Source: Clytia hemisphaerica
Taxonomy: Eukaryota > Cnidaria > Hydrozoa > Leptothecata > Clytiidae
DNA length: 64,000 bases
Assembly: GCA_902728285.1 (NCBI GenBank)
Contig: CACVBU010000404.1
Coordinates: forward strand, 199,994 to 263,993
Direction of reading: 5' to 3'
Notes under the pieces: model-generated
The model's database searches: none
The model's input: the letters and a program-made list of their open reading frames with translations, nothing else
What the model was told of the DNA's origin: nothing
Translations under genes and position numbers: made by a program
In this document: positions 1 to 16,300 of the stretch, piece by piece
Position numbering within the stretch: position 1 is the first letter of the stretch
Layout of the letters: every line of letters starts with the position of its first letter

Positions 1-50
1 AGGCTTTAAAAATTTAAGATGTTCTTGTAAAAAACGTGTACTTTGTATAA
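1..50. mobile_element. End of a TA-flanked MITE
   Basis: The window opens inside a short element ending in aaaaaacgtg followed by TA. The same end and neighbouring gttctt words occur at 37577-37822, 62545-62750, 20384-20746 and 52533-52902, a Tc1/mariner-like MITE group. Confidence 0.5.
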
Positions 51-99
51 CTATTCGATCAGGGACTTTTTAGATGTGGTATCAAATTGGGTAACTTTT

Positions 100-4649
<4,550 letters not shown>

Positions 4650-6224
4650 TTTATTTCTGTTATGTCATCAATAAACAATTTTGTGTTGTCAATTGGCCAA
4701 TCATCCACATCTTTACTTGATTTCTCTGTTTATCATTTCTGCTGTAAAGAGGAATTATTCTTGCTACAAAAATTATTTGTATCAGATCTCGTTTGAGGTA
4801 CCTTCCATCTTTTGTTGTCAGTTGTAGGAAATATAACACCCTTTTAGACTGCTTTAGGTAGTTTTGAGAGCTATAAGCTAAATGGACAACCATTATTGCC
4901 CCTCATTGATGATAAACAAGCCCCTAAGTACAGAAAATTTAATTTGAAACCACTCAGTTTAAACTGTGTCAACGAGAGAAAAAGCAATACAAGATCCATC
5001 CGTATAGCAAAACAATAATCATTTTACCCTCCCTCCTCCAACTCCCTTAGTTCAGCATGATCTCGCATAGACTAAAAAAGACTACAAAAACTGAAAATGA
5101 TACAATACTATATTTTAGTGTGGACGACACAAAATCTTAGACAATAACACAGTGATAATGTATGTATGACCTTGCATAGACCAAAAAAGACTACACAAAA
5201 TCTCAGACAGTGACACAGTAATAATGTTTCTGTTAGAGCCTTCATATTAGCAGCAAAATAAACACATTACTTCTCGAATCAGACATTTGTCAAACATCTT
5301 GCATTATGACATGTTATGTTTTCATATAAACATGACACGAAATGACTTTCTTGTCAAGTCAGCAATTCTGATAATGTCAGTTCAATTAATTAAAATGCAT
5401 TTTTATTTCTCTCTTCTTTTAATCAGCTTCCAATTTCATACTAATGGTAAGAGAGGTATCAAAAGTTTATTATAAGCAACATTAATTACTACGACCTCAG
5501 ATTTGTAAAATTGTATCTTGTAACTGTTGTCTAAGTTCATTTCCTTCGGTAACATTTTAGGCTCAGACTGCAACCTTATAAAGTGAACAATAAGAGAATC
5601 CATGGCGTACAAGCACAACTGTTGAAAAGACTCCATCGTCAATTTTCTGTAAGAACGTTTTCATATTTTTGATTGACATATAATTTGGTAGTTTAAAGAA
5701 TGCTATCAGCTAGCAGGATATAGCCAAATCATTGACATAAATGTTGGTCTCGATACGCCTGTACTGAGAATTGGTATAAATATTATAAGCTTATAGAAGC
5801 CCCAAGGGGGACATAGGCACACTCGTGCAAAATTTGGGAACGGGGACATGCCACTGGTCAGGGTCTCTTTTGCAAGAATCGAATTTAGGACGGGCACTCG
5901 ATTTCTAAACGACAACATGCGTGCCGCCAAAAAAACGGCTTTCAAAATCGGACTTCTTACAGTGCAGACCTTGAGCAATGAAAAGATACTCTTACAGTGC
6001 ATTTTACCTAACGTTTCTGACCCTTACAATGTAACTTGATTTTATATCTTATTTTATATCTAAGGCCACCTGAAAATGAGCCTGAGATGTCGACACAATG
6101 TGCATCAAAATGGATACAAGTCAAAATTATAGATACATCAGATTTTTACTGTCAGACTTGCAATTCATCAGTCCCAAAACACACCATTAGACCAATATAG
6201 AAGCATATCCAGTTACTCTTAGGT

Positions 6225-6535
6225 TTCAAATAAACGCCCCCCCCCCCGCTTGTTAATTTTTCGAAAATTTCCCAGCCCCCCGGACCTTATTAGGATCCCC
6301 TCCCCCGTTTATTATTTTTTAAGTATTTTTTCAGCTTTCAAAGAGAATGTCCCTTATTCTGCTCTAAATAGCCTGATTTTAGCCTTTATTTACCTTATTT
6401 TTTGTTTTCGCAAGTACAATTTCCAACCCCCCTTCCGGCAATTAGGTCTCCATCTCAAAGGATATCCTTGAAGGTTTTCCACCACCCCCGTTTGTTCGAG
6501 CACCCGCCCCCTTATTTGTAGCCTTAGAGTATAGG
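6225..6535. mobile_element. C-rich MITE-like element, copy 1
   Basis: Starts ctcttaggtttcaaataaacgc followed by a C run and ends near ttgtagccttagagtata. Related to 36313-36672 in the opposite strand sense, which shares the ataaacgcccccc end and internal agcttttcaaaa words. Confidence 0.5.
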
Positions 6536-7264
6536 ACAATCAGCCATTTGATAGTAAGATATACAATAAAAGAAGTAAGATCAGTTCTCCATACATAAAA
6601 TTTCCACTTGATTTTTCATGCGTTTCTTCTTATACTCATATCATTAAAAACTAAAACACAATATGCCAGGAACAAAGCTATTCTCGATATTTTCAATCCT
6701 CGACTATAATTCTTGTGCTTAGAACCGACACCGCTACACTAACTGGAAAATGTTTAAGACGAAACGAGCTCTAAAAACAACTCAAATTACCCAAGCAAGT
6801 AAGACAGCGTAAGAAAACATTTTCCCCAACAGACTGTTTATCGTTTATCTTCACCATTTTTCAACCATATTCACTAACCCAAACATAAAGTATTGATATA
6901 ACACAGAAAAAATAAGAAGTATTTCTCATGAATGAATGAAAAAGAAAATATCTTCTTTGCATTCAACCCGAGAAATCCACTATGAATTATTCATGAGTCT
7001 TTTCCCCAGAAAAAGGAGGGGACAACCCATCAGTTGTTTTTACCCTGTTAATTGAACTTATCTAGGGTTCCTTGTCAGCTGAATATAAAGGGTATGAGAC
7101 TGCTTCCTGGCATCTTCCACCGACTCCTTGCCTCTTATGGTAGGGTGCGACTAACACCCTTTTAATCAGTCACATCTAGAAAGTAATTCTTGTTCAAAAG
7201 GTTGTCAATCTTTACATCTGTACACGTGTCTCACGATCGTAGTAATATGGGGAGAAGTTGAATT

Positions 7265-7495
7265 AATATCTTTTACATCAGTGTTTCCGTTTCATATCAG
7301 GCACATATTTCATATCAGGACAATGTCTACCTATTGTTATATTATGCTGATATAAGCAAAAAATTGTTTTTCTTTTCCTTTTTTGACCAATCTTGCTCCA
7401 CATTCGTTTAATTCAATTTGAAAAGCTTCTAAATTAAAATTGATGAGCAAGCAAACGATATCACTCTTATTTAAAAACAAAATCTTTCACCAGTA
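7265..7495. repeat. Dispersed repeat, copy 1
   Basis: About 220 bp beginning acatcagtgtttccgtttca, with inner words tgctgatataagcaaa and aaacgatatcactcttat. An inverted relative is at 43428-43655 and a third, more diverged, at 34105-34295. Not coding. Confidence 0.6.
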
Positions 7496-8233
7496 TTGTT
7501 AAAAGTTTGAAGAAAGTGTAAAAAAATGAAGATTTCAAGTCACTTAAAAAATTTCAACTCTTTCTTCTTTATTTTCCATTTTCATTCTTAATAAATCAAT
7601 CCACTCGAAATTATCTTTTCAACAAGGCGTTACTTTAATTAATGTATCTTTTTCCAATCGAGGTATGCCTCAAATCTAAGAGCAATGTTTAGAAATGGAA
7701 CAGACTTTAAGGATTCTAAGACTTAGGTCAGGCTAGGCCTGTCAAATCTTTCATAGTCAATAAAAGGGATAGGCCCGTTTTTTTGTAAGAGGTCTTGGAT
7801 TTTGATTTTGGTTGTTTCATTTTGAGTTTAAAACTTTTAATGTTGTTACAGTGAAGCAAACAGTTGACTGGTGAGGTGCTAGGCTAGGGTTTTGCTTGAA
7901 TATGTACAACTGACTTCCTCTCTAATTCGGTATCCAAGAGACAAAACATTTTGTCCCAATAAGAGAAAGATTCGATTCACAGAGAGTTGTTCAAATTCCA
8001 GCTGAGGGGACCGATAATTAAGTTCGAATTACAGAAAGGTGTAATAATAGATGTTCGAATTACAGAAAGTTGACTGTAAATATGTTTAAGTACACGGCTT
8101 TAAATAATGCTATTCATCAGAGAATTAAAAAATAGACCTTTGATTTATCTTCAACATGAGTATGGTTAGTGGAACCACGTGATTATAAAAAGTGACTTGC
8201 TGCTCACATCTTTTATCATTTGGGATCATTTTA

Positions 8234-8461
8234 AGACCATTTTAGTCGTCACGTTTTCGTATCGCTCCGATATAGTGTTTTTTACGCATAGAAACTGTTC
8301 ATACTGATTTCGGAACATTTCGGAGCAACGAATGGAGCAATTCCGTTCCAATGAAAATAGTGGAGTGAAAGAGTTTCGTCTTCTTTTTTTGGCGTTCGAT
8401 TCTTGACGTTCACATAAACATTATCGGTGTGATACGAAACCTTGACGTCTGAAAATGGTCT
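8234..8461. mobile_element. MITE with AGACCATTTT ends
   Basis: Inverted ends agaccattttagtcgtcacg / cttgacgtctgaaaatggtct with a second paired word (ttttcgtatcg / gatacgaaa). A relative is at about 41655-41870 (accatgttcagacgttacgg ... catctgaacatgatc). Confidence 0.6.
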
Positions 8462-9094
8462 AAGTCTCTAGAATATCATACATGGTCAGGAAGTCGGCTT
8501 GGTTCGGAGACCGAGGTTGTATTTTTTTAATTTTGGTCACGTGATCGGTTGGTATGTGCAGATTTCGGTACGATATTCCATTCAATTGACATTGCTCCGA
8601 TTAATGAGTGAGTGATTGCCAAAGGAGATTTTCACCCTGCTGGTTTGAAAGTAATCTCTAAACTATACAAGGGAGCTAATTATCTCAAAGGTGAATAAAT
8701 TCCTTCATTGATTTACATAGCATAAGTATTTTATCTTAAAATGTATAGGTATATCAAAACATTAATTTCTCTTTATAAACACGCTCTCTCGCAATTTAAT
8801 TAGAAACTTGAAAGCAATGTCTTTCTATTGGGGTAGGTTAGTGTGAAACATAAGAAGGAAAGGTTTAAAAGAGAAATCTACTTTTTTTCTGAAACCATTC
8901 GATCAGTCAGACACTAAACGTGGGAGCTGATATAGAAACTTATGATTTTCTGGAGCATCTCGTTCAAGAAATGGATTGAAGGGTAAACTGTTAGAGAAAC
9001 TGTAGTTTAAATTAAACTGTTTGATTGAGTATATATAGTTTTGGCGAAGAAAAAAAGCTATTACCTGGAGTCTTACCAGCTTCCTGTTATCACG

Positions 9095-11048
9095 ATGAGC
9101 GATCTAGGAAGCGTACGTACGCTTTACGCGTACACCGCCCAAAACGATGAAGAGATGTCGTTTGAAAGCGATTTAGTATTCAAAATCTTGGATAAGAATG
9201 ACGAGAATTGGTGGTTGGCTTTGAATGAATCGACTTCTAAGCAAGGACTTGTACCGACTAATTATGTGGAAGAAATACCATCGCATGAAGAAAATGAAGA
9301 CAATGAAGTCAATTATATGAATCCAGCTGAATTATTCCAACAAAATGATGGCTATGAAAAAATGGAGCAACCGAAGAAAAAAGTTTTTTTCAACGTGTTA
9401 ACGAAATTCAAATACCAAGCTACCTATCATGATGAATTATCTTTTGAAGCAAATGAACTTCTTGAAATCGTAGAAACGAGTAATAATTACCTGGGTTGGT
9501 TAACTGCTAAAAACAGTAAAGGAGAATCCGGCATTATCCCTGGAAACTACGTTGAAGAGATTGTCAAAACACCAAGCCCGACTACAGCTAAGATGCCAGA
9601 CATTCTTCAAAATTGTAAAGATATCAAGGAGCATAGAGCTAGTCTACTTGTAGAACGCCAGGACCCATTTCCAGTTGAAAAAGCCACAGAAGCCAAATCG
9701 AGCCCCGGTGTAAAAACCTTAACTAAATTATTGGTCGATTCACAAGATGCTGGTTTCAGAAGAGAAGCTTATTTTGCCGGGAAAGTCGGGCGATCGGATT
9801 GTGAGAGAAAATTGAAAGGAAAGAAAGAAGGGGCATTCCTGATACGAGAAAGTGAAAGTTCGGTGAGTCACATTTGTTTTTTTTTGTTTTAATTGCTCAA
9901 ATTTTAATATACTGTGTCCTAAAAAAAGCGGGCAACATTCTATATTTAAAGTGAAATCCTCAAAACTTATCATCTTAATTGGGCTTATTATGATTGAAAT
10001 TAGGCTAGAATTTCCTGTTTGAAATATTAAGTTTACAAGTCATAAATATTCAAATAAATTATGAGGATTTTACTTTGTATAAAAATGTGTTTGCTTTTTT
10101 TGTGACACACTATACTGAGATTCTTAAAAGTTATACTGTATTGGGCTTTCCCAGAAAAAAATTGAATATTGGGGGTGGAGGAAATAACATTTCTTGGAAA
10201 TTCACCCCCCCCCCCCCGGACAACAGGTCTAACCCCCCGGACAAGCATTAGTTGACCCCCTGGACACTCAAAATTACCCTCAAACAGAGCAAAGTCACCC
10301 CCAAACAGAGCAAGTTTGCCCCCCGGACAAGGCAAATTTTGTAGATTTTTCACTACCCACCGGACACTATTTCCTCCACCCCCATGTACGAACATTTTCT
10401 GGAAGAGCCCAATACATAACAAGTTCGATGCTTGGTCCATCTTTCCAGATACTATACGACTCTATCTGGATCAAACAGTATTTTATAGGATTTTAATTGA
10501 ATAGCTCAGCCATCGAGTTTCAATGCAAATGCTGGAAACGGATCTTCAGTAAATAAAGTAAATAAAGCCTTTAAATTTGAACCCAGCACCTTGTTTTATT
10601 CTGGCGGTAAATGTTACTCCCAATCCAGCATTTGTATGAAAACCATGCGGGGCGCACAACTTGCGTAGGTAATAAGTGGCTTCAAGCCCTACATAGGAGA
10701 TTTGCCTTTGGCTATACGTTTATCAACACGGGAAGAATCTTTGGCTGTTTTGGTCATTTTCTTAATTTTTTTAACTAATTGATCGTTTAGTATACCAACT
10801 GTATCTCGGATATTGCGTTAATTGTACTCTTTTCTAATTTCCAGGCTGGTAACGTAACCTTATCACTGAAATGTCCGGAAGATATCATCCATTTCTTGGT
10901 CAAAATCACACCAGACGAGTTCATTATCGGCCACCGTTCATTTGCTACCATCCAAGAACTTGTTGATTACTATTCACATACGAATCCAATATATACATCA
11001 AAAAGTGGAAAGAAAGTTTTCCTGGGTACTCCTTACCATGAAAAATGA
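9095..11048 (+). CDS. Gene A: SH3-SH3-SH2 adaptor, Nck-like, 2 exons, 323 aa
   Basis: Predicted cytosolic adaptor linking phosphotyrosine proteins (SH2) to proline-rich partners (SH3). Exons 9095-9862 and 10845-11048, one phase-0 GT-AG intron. SH3-1 is residues 6-61 (LYAYTA, WWLA, PTNYVEEI). SH3-2 is 99-156, with one of the usual paired Trp replaced (LGWL). SH2 starts near 226, with the phosphotyrosine-binding Arg251 in FLIRESESS and the His of IIHFLVKI. The C-terminal half (TIQELVDYYS, PIYTSKSGKKV) most resembles Nck-family SH2. Nck has three SH3s, so this is one short. The intron splits the SH2 just after FLIRESESS, exactly as in genes B, C, E and F. The open frame extends upstream without an ATG, so the start is the first ATG (9095), matching the N-termini of the paralogues. 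One linker motif, YMNPAEL (Y74), echoes the Y-x-N-P motifs of the relatives. Confidence 0.9.
10137..10416. mobile_element. MITE with TGTATTGGGCT ends, in gene A intron
   Basis: Inverted ends tgtattgggctttcccagaa / ttctggaagagcccaataca, 280 bp, with repeated accccccggacaa words inside. Similar gggctattccagaaat ends occur singly near 44686 and 49500-49520. The GC-rich interior creates spurious open frames on both strands. Confidence 0.75.
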
Positions 11049-13338
11049 AGGGAACAATTTTCTAAATATATAATAATGGATCAACTACGCTCAGGAAAAA
11101 CGTTTTTTAGTGATATCATTCAAAGTGAAACAGGGATGTGTCTACACTTTGAGGACGGTAAAGTTACAATTTGAAGCGACCCGCAATATCGACGTGCTGA
11201 TTTACCGTTTTCTTAACAGACAAATTTGAAACTAGTCGTCTCCGTCACCGGAAAATTGTCATAAACAAACTCACTTGTATTGGTTAACAATTGAAGGGAT
11301 AAGGGAAATACAAGACGGAGACACTGGTGTGGTGTCTGAGCATAATAGACATATGAATTAAAAAGAAAAAATTCCTTTCTAAAAACTTTAACTAGTTAAG
11401 AAATTATTTTGTCAAATTTAAGCGGGTCCCAAATTAACTAATTTTCAAGATGTGGACATGACAGGGTCGACTTTGGCTATTTTGGACAATTTTCATGGTG
11501 GAAATTAGAAATTCTTTCCAATTTTCGTCAAATTTTAATCATTTTTACCATTTACCATGCATATAATATCTAACAGGGTCCACATTTCAAACTCCAGTGG
11601 TACATTGCCTTTGGACGTCAAGGTCAAGAAAACGAATAAAGTAGACAAATTCACTATTCTTAAAAGTATCTTATTTGCTAACAATGGATGACGAATGAAT
11701 TGACTGCTGCCGGGGGGGGGGGGCAGTGGCGTTGTGGCAGGGGGGGGCTGGGGGGGGCCGCGGAGCTTTTTTGAAGGGGCGCCGAAGAGCAAGGGGCGCC
11801 AAAAGAGATTTTCTAAACGCCCCAATCTTAAAAATCATCAATCAATCAAGCCTTAAATTGCGCCCAGGACCAATTTTACTGAGATAGTTTTAAAATACTT
11901 GCATTTTTTTTCGCTCGCTTCGCTCCCAATAAAGTTAATTGGTAACTTCTTTGCAATCTAGGTATTTTACAAGTCTTTTTTGTACAATATAGCATAATTA
12001 AAAAAAATCTAAACTGCGCGCCCCAAGATTAATTTGCTGACAACAATATTGAAATCATGAACCATCAGTTTTTCCGCTCGCTTCGCTCGCATTACATATT
12101 GTTTCTTTAAGTTTCTTTTCACTCTAGCAAGTGTCAAATTTGTCTCTTTTTATTTAGTGATTTAGGGTATCTTGGCAGTCGATTTTTAAAAATTTTCTAG
12201 TCGGTCCCAACCATGGTGGGGCATGTTTTTCCTTTTTTCCATTCATCAAAGATATATCTACTCTGCTCCATTAAATATTTCCTTCCTCATTATGCCTAGG
12301 CAAATGAATTAGTAAAAGTTTAGAAACTGGTGGGTGAGGGCACCACTTTCGAAAATTGGGGGGGGGGGCGCCATTTTAAAAAAATTGACTTTGGCCCCTC
12401 CAGAAAAATTTTCCCACACGCCACTGGGGGGGGGGGGGGCTCAAGGTAAATACCAGACGTGTGGCCTTAAGTTATCGGTTTTTCAAGGGTCAGCTAGGTT
12501 CAGCTAGTGCACCCTAAGGTTATGTCTTGACCAGTTCTGCATTGTAAGGATATGTTTTTATCTATACCTGTACTGTAAGGGTAACAAATTACCTTGTTTC
12601 TATGAAAATTTTCAAATGAAATGAATTCTTCCTTCGTGAGGAAGGAAATTAAACTAAATTATTCAATAGCGTTCTGCTCGCACTCTATATACCTTGTGTA
12701 TATTTCCCATCGGTATGTCTCAAAAATTACCTTTTTGAAAGCGAGGTTCCATTGAAAAGGTCTGATGAAGAGAATGATACACTGTAAAGGTGTACTTTTT
12801 GTTTGTTTCTGCACTGTAAGGGTGTCAGATTTCGTATCTTATTTCTGCACCATAAGGGTCCGATTTTGAAAGTCCATATTTTGTTGTTTTCAAAACGAGT
12901 GCCCCCCCCCCCGTCGACTTCTCTTAGAGACAGATGACGATCTTTTTCAATTATGATTTTATCGTTTTGATATTATGTTTAAATTATAATAATATAATTT
13001 CTATTATATTTTGAATTAAAAGAAAATCATAGAATGGTGACAAAAGTATATGTACTAATATTTAAAAGAAATAAATTAAGCCAGAAATTGTGAAAATAAT
13101 TTATCTGCATAGACGTTTCAATTTAGAAAATAAAAAAGATAGTTTACTCGATGTCTTGGTGAACTAACAGCCCTTAACATTTTGACCAATTCTTCAATAC
13201 ACTGCCAGACGAAGCACTGCTTCCTAATTATTTCAACTTCAAGAGAGCTGATTCCAACAGTGTATCAGTAATGGTCAATAATCGAGTTCCACGAATTGGA
13301 TGAGTACCATAAACGAAGTAAAGAACTAACGGTCCTTT
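11049..13338. other. Intergenic, genes A and B (convergent)
   Basis: No gene seen. About 11700-12440 is a decayed repeat with G runs and two ccgctcgcttcgctc-type words, ending ccacacgccactgggg. 12470-12900 has scattered tgtaaggg words. Poly-C runs flank it. Confidence 0.5.
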
Positions 13339-16300
13339 TTAGTGTCTTCTTTCAGACGGTATAAAGTCTGTTACAGGTTCTTGAAGAAGTCTTTGAACCA
13401 CCTCATGTATATTTCCATTTGAAGAATACTCACCAAATACGAACTTGTGCGTTGGAAACTCTTTATTGAGCTCAATGAGAAAATGTTCGACGTGTAAATG
13501 AAATTTCACCGATAATATCCACTTCTTCTCCTGAAAAATAAAACACTCTTTTAGTTGAATATGGAATAGCGCAAATGAGATTAATCGCTAACATGGTTGA
13601 GAACCTCATACCTTAAGGGAAAAAATTTTGGCGGGAAGAAAATTTGGCGGATTTGGTGAGTTTGTCTGAAATCCGCCAAATTAAGTTCCCGCCATATTAA
13701 ATTTTTTCGGCAATCTGCTAAATTAAATTTCCGCCAAATTTAATTTTTTTCTTTTTATGTCCTTTTATTGTTCACAATTTACCCCCGATATCAATGTTTT
13801 CACCCTGATTTTAGATTTAAAAAACCGCCATCCGTCAAATTAAATTCCCGCCAAAGTTTCTTCCCTTAAATAGCAAGTGTCATTAAAGTGCTCGACCTTT
13901 TTGGCTAAGTCATGAGTACTTGAATACGTAGAGCCTATATTGCTTAGGTTTAACTCTTCCGCTTACAATCATGGACAGAAGGTCTGTAGAATTTTCAAAA
14001 ACTCCTAAATAGTGCCGAGAAAAGCCTCCTTGACACTTGGGAAATTCCCCCAAATGTACCACAAGTGATTATTTGGCAGAAGACACCTACACAGACTCGC
14101 TAGCATTCCATATGGCTTTAATCTTCGTGATTTTGGGATTCAAAGACTTCAATGACTGAAAATGGGTAAACTTCAGCCACACAGGTGGTGGGCGCACCAG
14201 AGATCATCTCTGAAAAGCTGTTTATAATTGATTAAGCCATCTCAAATATGGTCTTATTAGATGTTTTCTCGAAAAAGTTGAAGAGCAAAACTCATTCAAC
14301 CTTCAATCTCAGAAAAAAAGGTCTGAAAACTTTGAAAAAAATTCCTTCAAAATGTCGAGTGTATTTGGCTTCTGGACTTGTCACTCAAACTCTTCAAATC
14401 CAATAAAAACAACATTGGCTCTGTTAAAAATGGGTTTTTAGAGGCAAAGAGCTTATTTCCAAATTTTTCATGCTTTTTTTGAGTCTACAACCTTTCGTCC
14501 GTGATTGTATACGTGTGATTACATTTGAGCTCTTTATTTTGATCACATGGCCAAAAGGGTCCATGATTGTAGGCGGAAGAGTGAAACCTAAGCAAACACA
14601 CATTATATGTTTTCGATGCCCTGCCCTGGAAAATCGGTGTACAGCCCCAAGATCTGAGCCGAAAGGCTGCCCTAAGATGTGACCCACTCGCCCCAACATG
14701 TGACCCCAAAAAAAATCACTGGGAAATTATAGGTTTTGGTAAATGTACTGGTGGAGTTGATGGTTCTGGTGAATATACTGGTGGATTTGATGGTTTAGGT
14801 GAATCTGTTGGTGGGTTTGATGGTTCTGGTGAACTTGCTTGTGTAGTTGATGGTTTTGGGGAATCTGCTGATGGAGTTGATGGTTCTGGTGAATCTGCTG
14901 AGTGATTTGATGGTTCTGGTAATTCTGCTGGTGGATTTGAAAGTTCTGGTAAATCGGCTGGTGAAATTTCTATAATTCAAACCTCTGTTATTCGAAACTT
15001 TTTATAATTCTAACAATTTTTTTGTCTTTTCAGCAATCTTCTCTTCCTAATTCGATTTTCTGTGGGCTGTCAGAAATTTTCGAAGCTTTTATAGGTTAAC
15101 AATGACAAATTTTGAATTCAAAGATGCAAAGAATTTTCAGAGAAATATATGAAAGGAAATGTGAAAATTTACTTATGGACAAACTACTACACTATTTTTC
15201 TCACTATGTTATGAATGGCCCCCAAAATTTTTCCTGGAAAGTAGAATACTTGTGTACATAATTTCGAGTTAAAATATCTGTAAAAATGATAAATTTTCTC
15301 TAATTCGATCATTCATGTCAAAAAACCATCAAAAAAACCCATCCGCAGATTCACCAGAACCATCAACTCATACTGATTCACCAGAACCATCACCTTCACT
15401 AGCAGAATCACCAGAACCATCAAATCCACCAGCATATTTATCTGAACCATCACCTTCACTAGCAGAATCACTAGAACCATCAACTCCACCAGCAAGTTCA
15501 CCAAAACCATCAAATCCACCAGCAGATTCACTAAAGCCAACAACTCCGGTAGCATATTCACCAGAACCATCAACTCCACCAGCAAGTTCACCAGAAACAT
15601 CAACTCCAGCAGCATATTCACCAGAACCATCAAATCCACCAGCACATTCACCAAAACCATCAACTTCACCAGCAGATTCCCCAGAACCATCAACTCCAGC
15701 AGCATATTCACCAGAACCATCAAATCCACCAGCTGATTAACCAGAACCATCAAATCCACAAGCACATTCACCAGAACCATCAACTCCGGCAGCATATTCA
15801 CCAGAACCATCAACTCCATCAGAAGATTCCCCAAAACCATCAACTCCACCAGCAGATTCACCAAAACCATCAACTCCACCAGCAGATTCCCCAGAACCAT
15901 CAACTCCAGCAGCAGATTCACCAAAACCATCAAATCCCACCATCACATTTCACCAAACCATCAACTCCGGCAGCATATTCACCAGAACCATCAACTCCAT
16001 CAGAAGATTCCCCAAAACCATCAACTCCACCAGCAGATTCACCAAAACCATCAACTCCACCAGCACATTCACCAAAACCATCAACTCCACCAGCAGATTC
16101 CCCAGAACCATCAACTCCAGCAGCATATTCACCAGAACCATCAAATCCACCAGCTGATTAACCAGAACCATCAAATCCACAAGCACATTCACCAGAACCA
16201 TCAAATCCACAAGCATATTCACCAGAACCATCAACTCCATCAGAAGATTCCCCAAAACCATCAACTCCACCATCAGATTCACCTAAACCATCAACTCTAC

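Larger units (their letters stand above)
4650..9094. other. Intergenic, Rab to gene A
   Basis: Between the divergent Rab-like gene and gene A. No open frame here looks like a known domain. It holds a C-rich element (about 6225-6535), a dispersed repeat (7265-7495), Tigger-like attcgaattacagaaag words (about 7905-8085) and an inverted-repeat MITE (8234-8461). Both promoters must lie here, but no convincing TATA or initiator was identified. Confidence 0.6.

Noticed and set aside
5706..6039. Overlapping open frames on both strands, about 60-100 codons
   Set aside because: No recognisable family, no splice structure, no conserved copy in the window.
10033..10440. 135-codon minus-strand frame rich in Gly
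   Set aside because: Runs through the GC-rich core of the MITE at 10137-10416 in gene A intron.
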